The translations under genes and the position numbers were made by a program. DNA of 58,434 nt from Chlamydiales bacterium. GTDB lineage: Bacteria > Chlamydiota > Chlamydiia > Chlamydiales > JAAKFR01. A model generated the notes under the pieces. The model made no database searches. It had not been told where the DNA came from and was given only the letters and a program-made list of their open reading frames with translations. Below, piece after piece: positions 53,204 to 58,434 of the stretch. The stretch covers positions 64,174-122,607 of the forward strand of contig JAJACP010000002.1 in the NCBI GenBank assembly GCA_022601445.1, given 5' to 3'. Each line of letters starts with the position of its first letter. Position 1 is the stretch's first letter.

Positions 53204-55078
53204 CTATTTATTATATTCAATCTTATACTTCAAACCATCTTTCTCTAAAAAGATCGCGTTCGGCTGAATACTTGTAATCGTCATCTCATCCAGTTGATCG
53301 CCACGGGTCAAGATTCTACCATTAATCACCACGTTAATATTCACATCACCATGTTTCGAAAAACCTGTCACGCGATACTTGCCAGGATAGCGCTTATTGA
53401 GATCGATCACCCCCTGCTCAGGTGAGACAGCCACAACAAAATTCTTGATCGAGCGGATGCCAGGAATTTTCTCAAAAGACTCAACCAAGCTTTCGTATTC
53501 ATAAACCTGCGTCGAGCTCACATAACCTGTCAAAAGAAGCTCTCCAGTAGAAAAGGCAACAGTCACAGCTCCAAATCCATGTTGAACCAGATGAGCCGTC
53601 ACCTCATCTGTAATCTGCTGCTCAACAATCACCCGATTTTGGAGCAAATTGAGATAGTTAAAGTTCACATTCAAATAGTCGATTAGATCAGCAGACTGCT
53701 TATCTGTCTTAAGATAACCAGAGATCACAAAAACCCCAGCCTCTGGGGCGTGCATATTCACCCCCTTAAACGCAGGGATTTTTGACATCAAAATGTTCAT
53801 CTCCTGCCAAATCGCTTCGTCATTGACCACATTATTATCGATGCCACGAATGAACGTGAGCCCATTGAGCTTATAAAGTAACTCGTTTAGCTGAATACCC
53901 GTCTCAACATGCCCCATTAAAAAGAGCTTGCCGCTTGAGGAATTGTAGGTAGAACGCACAGCTGGAAATTCCTTAAGCACCTCTTGAATATCAGCAAGAT
54001 AATCCTTTTTTTCCGTCACAACTTCATCCGTCTGCAGCAAAGAGACCATCCCAATTCCAAATAGAACCGCAAACCCAGCCACAATCAGTGCCAAAATAAA
54101 GGTTCCTGCCGAAAGAGAGGGGCGAGACGGTTTTTTAGCTGGCTCAGGGGGCTCCTCTAGAAGCGCTTCTTCTGGCTCCTTCTCTTCTGGCTCAGGAGGC
54201 GTTTCAAAGACAGGAGCCATAATTGTCTCTGAAGGCGCCTCTCTGTCGATCAGCAGAAAAGCCGAGGTGCCCAGCGCCACCACCGTATTGGGCAAAAGCT
54301 GCTGGCTGCCCACAATCCGTTCCTTGTCGACAACCACTCCGTTGCGACTATCAAGATCTTCGACATACACCACGCCCTCTTGATCAATCAAGAGGCGCGC
54401 ATGCTCACGAGAAACACTTAAATCATTGAAAATCAAATCACAAGTCGCAGGATCCGTCCCAACCAAGTAGTTTCTGTCACTGTCTAGGGCAAACTCTGCT
54501 CCCGTATTAGGGCCGGCAATCACCTTAATCACAAAACGCGTTGTCGGTGTCAGATCGATCGTCACATCCGGTGTTTCGATCTCCTCAAAAATCTCTTCGC
54601 GTGCAAGCTCTTCCTCTTCGGCTTCCCCTTCCTCTTCTTCTTCTATTTCTTTTAATTCCTCTTTACTTTCCTCTTCCGGAGGGGGAGAAAGTTCCTCTTC
54701 TTTCTCTTCCTCTTCATCAAGAAAAGCGCCCTCTACCTCAAACGCATATTCGGGCTCATAAGAAGCTGCAGGAGGCGCTCCCTCTGGGTAAAAATGAAAA
54801 ACGGTTTCACCCAGGGTCACACGATCTCCCTCTTGAAGGAGTTTTTCTCCTTCAAAGCCAAGATCATTGACCAAAACAGGCGTGCGCTCACTTAGATTCT
54901 CAATCACATACCCTTCGCCGGTCTTGCGACAGACGAAGTGTTTGCGCGCCACTTGAGCATCCTCAACAACAAGTGTCACCTGCTCCGGATCACGTCCAAT
55001 AGTCCATTCCTCGCCATTATCGAGAGAGAGGATTAACCCCTTCAGCACTCCTTCTTCGGCGATGAATTCAGCACTCAT
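53204..55078 (-). CDS. sctD: Type III secretion inner-membrane ring protein SctD (CdsD) with two FHA domains
   Basis: 624 residues. A first FHA domain (about 20-95) has WTIGRDPEQV and ARKHFVCRK; the second (about 195-275) has YLVGTDPATCDLIFNDLSVS with REHARL and DLDSRNGVVV. A highly acidic linker lies between them. One membrane segment near residue 330 (AGTFILALIVAGFAVLFGIG) is followed by periplasmic ring-building/BON-like modules. The double FHA layout is the chlamydial feature of CdsD; the protein is shorter than the roughly 830 residues I recall for C. trachomatis. FHA domains bind phosphothreonine, fitting the Pkn5 kinase in the same operon. Confidence 0.93.
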   Translation of the reverse strand: MSAEFIAEEGVLKGLILSLDNGEEWTIGRDPEQVTLVVEDAQVARKHFVCRKTGEGYVIENLSERTPVLVNDLGFEGEKLLQEGDRVTLGETVFHFYPEGAPPAASYEPEYAFEVEGAFLDEEEEKEEELSPPPEEESKEELKEIEEEEEGEAEEEELAREEIFEEIETPDVTIDLTPTTRFVIKVIAGPNTGAEFALDSDRNYLVGTDPATCDLIFNDLSVSREHARLLIDQEGVVYVEDLDSRNGVVVDKERIVGSQQLLPNTVVALGTSAFLLIDREAPSETIMAPVFETPPEPEEKEPEEALLEEPPEPAKKPSRPSLSAGTFILALIVAGFAVLFGIGMVSLLQTDEVVTEKKDYLADIQEVLKEFPAVRSTYNSSSGKLFLMGHVETGIQLNELLYKLNGLTFIRGIDNNVVNDEAIWQEMNILMSKIPAFKGVNMHAPEAGVFVISGYLKTDKQSADLIDYLNVNFNYLNLLQNRVIVEQQITDEVTAHLVQHGFGAVTVAFSTGELLLTGYVSSTQVYEYESLVESFEKIPGIRSIKNFVVAVSPEQGVIDLNKRYPGKYRVTGFSKHGDVNINVVINGRILTRGDQLDEMTITSIQPNAIFLEKDGLKYKIEYNK

Positions 55079-55088
55079 TCTCTAATCC

Positions 55089-55505
55089 CTAATCAGTTGG
55101 TTGTTCGATGAATTCAGTTGTTTCCGCTCTCCACGCGTCCGCGTAATTGACAAAGTCTTCAAGATAATCATGAAAATCTCGATAATTCAGTTGCTCAGGA
55201 AGAAAGGTAAGTAGGGTCACTTGTTTCCCCTCCCGATCCAATCCCAGAGCCGCCCCCCCCGTTTCTCTACCAAAAAGATTGGCTGTCATTGCTTTAAGCA
55301 AAAATTCCTCTTTTTTCTTTTCTGGGAGCGGAGCCACAGGCGTAACCAAACAAATGCCTGAGTGAGCATTTTCTCTCAAGGAGATATGCAAATTGGGCTC
55401 CAGGTAAAGCGAGTACGATCCATCCTCATTGGCAGAAATCGAGTCGGCTGCTACCATCTCCTCACTCAGTTGATCAATAAATTGCTTTAACACTTGCAAA
55501 AACAC
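55089..55505 (-). CDS. scc4: Type III secretion chaperone, CesT-like (CT663/Scc4 type)
   Basis: 138 residues, acidic, with the alternating alpha-beta pattern of class I chaperones (FIDQLSEEMVAADSISANED, then SYSLYLEPNLHISLRENAHS). It is first in the type III operon, 10 bp before sctD, the CT663 position; Scc4 in C. trachomatis is both a chaperone component and an RNA-polymerase-binding regulator. Start codon uncertain: the longest frame begins GTG at 55505, with GAGGA only two bases upstream; a TTG at codon 3 is better spaced. Confidence 0.78.
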   Translation of the reverse strand: MFLQVLKQFIDQLSEEMVAADSISANEDGSYSLYLEPNLHISLRENAHSGICLVTPVAPLPEKKKEEFLLKAMTANLFGRETGGAALGLDREGKQVTLLTFLPEQLNYRDFHDYLEDFVNYADAWRAETTEFIEQPTD

Positions 55506-55557
55506 TTCCTCTACATTATTTATTTTTGTTCATCTTAACATAATCGTCCAATGAATT

Positions 55558-55944
55558 ATGAGACATCTAATTTTAATCTTAACTTTCTCTTTATTTACCA
55601 TTTCTTTAAACGGTATTAATATAGAACCGTGGGGAATGGATTCCGAGCTCGTCTATATCGAGCGTAAAAATCCACAAACCCAGGCACCCCAAAAACATAA
55701 AGGGCAACTCGCTTGCAGAGCGCTGATCCGTTTTTTTCAGGATTACATTTCACCCATAGACGGACCACGGAGCAGTTTTTATCCTACCAGCTCGCAATAC
55801 GCTCTTGATGCAATTCAAAAGTACGGAGTCTTTCAAGGCATTTCACTTGGCTGCGACCGTTTAATGCGTGAAAATGATGAAGAGTGGGTGTATGAGCGTA
55901 CTGACAAATATGGGATAGAGCGTAAGGTTGATCCTGTTCGGTGA
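55558..55944 (+). CDS. YidD-like protein with signal peptide
   Basis: 128 residues. A hydrophobic N-terminus (LILILTFSLFTISLNG) reads as a signal peptide; residues about 55-105 match YidD/DUF37: LIRFFQDYISPIDGPRSSFY, PTSSQYALDAIQKYG and GISLGCDRLMR. Ordinary YidD proteins are cytosolic or membrane-associated helpers of YidC with the motif YPTCSxY; here the cysteine is serine and the protein appears to be exported. It may be a divergent paralogue with a new role. Transcribed divergently from the type III operon with 52 bp between. Confidence 0.8.
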   Translation: MRHLILILTFSLFTISLNGINIEPWGMDSELVYIERKNPQTQAPQKHKGQLACRALIRFFQDYISPIDGPRSSFYPTSSQYALDAIQKYGVFQGISLGCDRLMRENDEEWVYERTDKYGIERKVDPVR

Positions 55945-55965
55945 CAAGCTCAACCCATTGAAGCT

Positions 55966-56430
55966 TTAGTAGGTATAATAGGGATCTTCTGGAACTGAAT
56001 CCTGAATGCTTGGTTCTGGTTGAGCTTGTCTTTCACGACGCTCTCTAGCCCGTTGTTGTGGAGGCTCCAGCTCAGGTTGTGAACCATAGGCAGAGACCAC
56101 TCTATCGATTTCTTCTTTCATCTGTTGTTTCCTAACAGGGTCTTGCTCATTTAAGTACTGCTGGTAGTATGAAGAGAGATAGGCGCTCATCTCTTGCTCA
56201 ATTTGGCGTTTTTTAGCATAGTCGCGTTCACGCATCGCCCATGATTTTTGTGTCTGGACATAGCGCAGGAGATCTCCTGGGTAGATGATCTCAGGCTGAT
56301 AAGCACTTTCTTGCTGCGTACTTTGTTGATTTCCATTTACGTTCATTGCATTGGAATTGGAATTTCCATACTGAGCCATGACGTATAAGGGAATCAGTGC
56401 CAAGCAGCTAGTAAAAATGACTTTTTTCAT
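55966..56430 (-). CDS. Small secreted Gln/Glu-rich helical protein, 154 aa
   Basis: Signal peptide VIFTSCLALIPLYVMAQ (cleavage near residue 20), a low-complexity Asn/Gln segment (NSNSNAMNVNGNQQSTQQES), a central helical region (MRERDYAKKRQIEQEMSAYL) and a charged Pro-rich tail ending PYYTY. Family not recognised. It is preceded by AAAGGAA as ribosome-binding site and a TTGTTTAAACAA palindrome (56441-56452). It is the third gene in a minus-strand series after the collagen-like and propeller-like genes, 84 bp from the latter, so it may belong to the same surface set. Confidence 0.65.
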   Translation of the reverse strand: MKKVIFTSCLALIPLYVMAQYGNSNSNAMNVNGNQQSTQQESAYQPEIIYPGDLLRYVQTQKSWAMRERDYAKKRQIEQEMSAYLSSYYQQYLNEQDPVRKQQMKEEIDRVVSAYGSQPELEPPQQRARERRERQAQPEPSIQDSVPEDPYYTY

Positions 56431-56514
56431 TTCTGTTCCTTTGTTTAAACAAGCTTACTTAGTCACACAAGCAAGAGGCATGCCACTCTCTTTTTTGATA
56501 GATGATGAACCACC

Positions 56515-57042
56515 TTACTCATAAAGTGTTTGAGGCTGCTTCCATCCAACGCCAAATACCCCTTGCGCAAACCGGATTTTTGCCTGCTTATTGGTCAAGT
56601 TTGTGGACTCCCACATCATGACCATATTCCCTTCATGATCCATTTTTAAAAATGCAGTAGATGAGAGAGGTTCACCAGGAGAAGAAACAACCGCTGGTTT
56701 CTGCCAACTATCTCCTTTAGGCAGCTCAGCAGCACACAGCAAATAAAGCCCACTTTGGCGATCTTGAGCAAACCAATAAGCTACACAATTCCCCTGATCA
56801 TCAAAACAAACTTGAACGTTAAGGCAATGATGCCCTACATCAGAAATTATGGTTGGTTTACTCCACACACCATTTTTAGGTAAGTAAGCTGCGTAAACAT
56901 TTCCAGGAGGTGCATCTATCCATACCGCAATAGAGTTGAATTGGCAATCCATATCTACATTTAAACTGTAGCGAGCTCCACTTAAATGAAGCATGGGGAA
57001 AAAAAGACAAAATAGGACCAAAATTGCTTGTATCATCTTCAT
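56515..57042 (-). CDS. Secreted W-x-x-P repeat protein, propeller-like, 175 aa
   Basis: Signal peptide AILVLFCLFFPMLHLSG (cleavage near residue 23), then about three repeats: SIAVWIDAPPGNVYAAYLPK, GVWSKPTIISDV with GNCVAYWFAQ, and SWQKPAVVSSP with GNMVMMWEST, and a last WKQPQTLYE that looks like the start of a further unit. It is the shortest of three paralogues here (2324-3511, 43280-43894). Its ATG at 57042 directly follows the TAA of the collagen-like gene (TAAATG), so translation is coupled. Three units cannot close a propeller alone; it would need to oligomerise or be a remnant. Confidence 0.78.
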   Translation of the reverse strand: MKMIQAILVLFCLFFPMLHLSGARYSLNVDMDCQFNSIAVWIDAPPGNVYAAYLPKNGVWSKPTIISDVGHHCLNVQVCFDDQGNCVAYWFAQDRQSGLYLLCAAELPKGDSWQKPAVVSSPGEPLSSTAFLKMDHEGNMVMMWESTNLTNKQAKIRFAQGVFGVGWKQPQTLYE

Positions 57043-58434
57043 TTATAAATCACTTAATTTTTGAATATACAAATAGGCTGCAACTCCAACATCGACATCG
57101 TTGCTTTCAGCAAAGTTATTATTGATTTCAAGAGTCACCCCTGTTTCATTGACAACCCTAATGGAAGATGGGTTAGTCGTTATTTCAATGACTGTTGTGA
57201 TCTGCGTCAGGCGAAAGTCGTCTTCGGGCGGATACGAAACACCACACTGCCCAGTCAGCTGCTGCGTTCCATTCGCAACCGGTGCGTTATTGATTGTTAA
57301 GTCAAAAAGTGGGACGGCAAGACCATTGAAATTTGCTGGGGCAATCCCAAAAGTGACCGCGAAGTATCCTGTATCATTTACGTTAAGCACGCCAGAATTG
57401 TTCGTGTATTGAAAAATGCTGCCAGCTCTAATGATTTGATCTTCAAACTCTACAACTGCCCCATCCAAAAGATCGTAATTCAAAGAATCCCTACCCAAAA
57501 GGTAGATGTAGGCAAAATCGGTTGAGCCGCTACTACTAGCTCCTGTTGGTCCCGTAGGACCTGTGGGTCCCGTAGGACCTGTGGGTCCAGTAGGACCTGT
57601 AGGTCCCGTAGGGCCTGTAGGTCCGGTAGGACCAGTTGGACCTGTAGGGCCTGTAGGGCCTGTTGGACCTGTGGGTCCAGTAGGACCCGTTGGTCCAGTA
57701 GGACCTGTTGGCCCCGTAGGACCTGTAGGACCTGTGGGTCCGGTAGGACCTGTTGACCCAGTCGGGCCTGTAGGTCCAGTAGGACCTGTGGGGCCAGTTG
57801 GCCCAGTTGGACCAGTAGGGCCTGTGGGTCCCGTAGGACCCGTTGGTCCAGTAGGACCCGTTGGTCCAGTAGGACCTGTTGGCCCAGTCGGGCCTGTGGG
57901 TCCCGTAGGACCCGTTGGTCCAGTAGGACCTGTTGGCCCAGTCGGGCCTGTGGGTCCGGTAGGGCCCGTTGGTCCCGTAGGACCTGTGGGTCCAGTAGGA
58001 CCTGTTGGCCCAGTCGGGCCTGTGGGTCCAGTAGGACCTGTTGGCCCAGTCGGGCCTGTGGGTCCGGTAGGGCCCGTTGGTCCCGTAGGACCTGTAGGGC
58101 CAGTAGGACCTGTGGGTCCAGTTGGACCAGTCGGTCCGGTAGGACCTGTGGGTCCAGTTGGACCAGTCGGTCCGGTAGGACCTGTGGGTCCAGTAGGACC
58201 TGTGTGTCCAGTAGGACCTGTGTGTCCAGTTGGACCTGTTGGTCCAGTAGGACCAGTCGATCCGGTAGGGCCAGTAGGACCTGTGGGTCCAGTTGGACCA
58301 GTCGGTCCGGTGGGGCCTGTAGGTCCAGTAGCTCCATCTGCACCTGTGGGACCTGTTGGTCCAGTAGGACCTGTGTGTCCAGTAGGACCTGTTGGTCCAG
58401 TAGGACCCGTAGGACCTGTGGGTCCAGTAGCTCC
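57043..58434 (-). CDS. Collagen-like (Gly-Pro-Thr)n surface protein, 5' partial
   Basis: The minus-strand frame is open from the window end (58434) to the TAA at 57043-57045, 463 codons. About 99 Gly-x-Thr-type triplets (58434-57544), mostly Gly-Pro-Thr with a few Gly-His-Thr, Gly-Ser-Thr, Gly-Ala-Thr and one Gly-Ala-Asp, lead into a head of about 165 residues beginning [20 protein letters not shown]. The head, with [20 protein letters not shown] and ending [15 protein letters not shown], resembles the BclA-type/TNF-like C-terminal domains of bacterial collagen-like proteins. A different open frame in the repeat (57480-58343) is an artefact of the repetitive DNA. Immediately followed by the propeller-like gene. 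Confidence 0.85.
   Translation of the reverse strand, partial: GATGPTGPTGPTGPTGPTGHTGPTGPTGPTGADGATGPTGPTGPTGPTGPTGPTGPTGSTGPTGPTGPTGHTGPTGHTGPTGPTGPTGPTGPTGPTGPTGPTGPTGPTGPTGPTGPTGPTGPTGPTGPTGPTGPTGPTGPTGPTGPTGPTGPTGPTGPTGPTGPTGPTGPTGPTGPTGPTGPTGPTGPTGPTGPTGPTGPTGPTGPTGPTGPTGPTGPTGPTGPTGSTGPTGPTGPTGPTGPTGPTGPTGPTGPTGPTGPTGPTGPTGPTGPTGPTGPTGPTGPTGPTGPTGPTGPTGASSSGSTDFAYIYLLGRDSLNYDLLDGAVVEFEDQIIRAGSIFQYTNNSGVLNVNDTGYFAVTFGIAPANFNGLAVPLFDLTINNAPVANGTQQLTGQCGVSYPPEDDFRLTQITTVIEITTNPSSIRVVNETGVTLEINNNFAESNDVDVGVAAYLYIQKLSDL
57544..58434 (-). repeat. 9-bp tandem repeat encoding Gly-Pro-Thr with rare variants
   Basis: About 99 units of 9 bp on the minus strand, in frame with the gene. Variant triplets replace Pro by His, Ser or Ala at a handful of places, unlike the left array, where I saw none. 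The window ends inside the array. Confidence 0.95.

Noticed and set aside
57480..58343. A 287-codon open frame within the right repeat array, rich in Leu, Asp and Gln
   Set aside because: It is the collagen repeat read in the wrong frame; the Gly-Pro-Thr frame is open to the window edge and continues into a proper head domain.

Overview
The window is chromosomal DNA of a member of the phylum Chlamydiota outside the classical Chlamydiaceae (an environmental, amoeba- or animal-associated lineage; I cannot name the genus). The main evidence is gene order. From left to right the conserved genes match the Chlamydia trachomatis series CT692 down to CT663 as I recall it: phosphate permease and partner, dppF/dppD-type ATPases, parB, sufS-D-C-B, a TPR protein, the very long chlamydial PBP2, rpsB-tsf-pyrH-frr, mcsA-mcsB, and the type III secretion block sctC-pkn5-sctQ-sctP-sctO-sctN-(CT668)-sctG-sctF-sctE-sctD-chaperone. 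Genes absent from the C. trachomatis series sit in discrete blocks between these anchors.

Layout. 1-3.5 kb: 3' part of a collagen-like (Gly-Pro-Thr)n gene, convergent with a secreted repeat protein that looks like a beta-propeller. 3.5-9.6 kb: phosphate uptake, two peptide-transporter ATPases, a stand-alone ATPase and ParB. 9.6-14.6 kb: envelope block (glycosyltransferases GT9 and GT2, a polysaccharide deacetylase, a duplicated outer-membrane beta-barrel) plus a broken gene. 14.6-19.2 kb: Suf Fe-S assembly operon. 19.2-24.3 kb: a large inverted repeat, an antitoxin-tail-like small ORF, a CNNM/CorC transporter gene cut by an in-frame stop, and a Wza-like/Wzc-like polysaccharide export pair. 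24.3-35.9 kb: TPR protein, an AAA/nuclease-like protein with an array of inverted repeats upstream, PBP2, tRNA-Gly, the rpsB operon, tRNA-Glu and tRNA-Lys, a CDP-alcohol phosphatidyltransferase, McsA and McsB. 35.9-43.9 kb: block between mcsB and sctC with two transporters, MscL, a lipoprotein, an ATPase with paired hairpins upstream, a Fic protein and another propeller-like secreted protein. 43.9-55.5 kb: compact minus-strand type III secretion operon. 55.5-58.4 kb: a YidD-like protein, then a minus-strand run of secreted proteins: collagen-like, propeller-like and a small Gln-rich one.

How the parts fit. The core encodes growth functions (translation, Fe-S, septal peptidoglycan, protein quality control) and the needle apparatus with its ATPase, needle, needle chaperones, likely inner rod, basal body, secretin and a regulatory kinase. 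The less conserved blocks are mostly envelope and surface functions. The most distinctive feature is repeated pairing of two secreted families: a Gly-Pro-Thr collagen stalk with a small jelly-roll-like head, and a protein built from roughly 50-residue W-x-x-P / GNxxAVW repeats. The pair occurs at both ends of the window, on the right with stop and start codons touching (TAAATG), and a third propeller-like gene abuts the secretin gene. I propose this as a candidate undescribed two-part surface system. A second pattern is that two unrelated AAA-type ATPase genes each lie downstream of multiple long palindromes with gene-specific sequence. Both window ends lie inside Gly-Pro-Thr repeats, so the sequence may stop there because assembly fails in the repeats.
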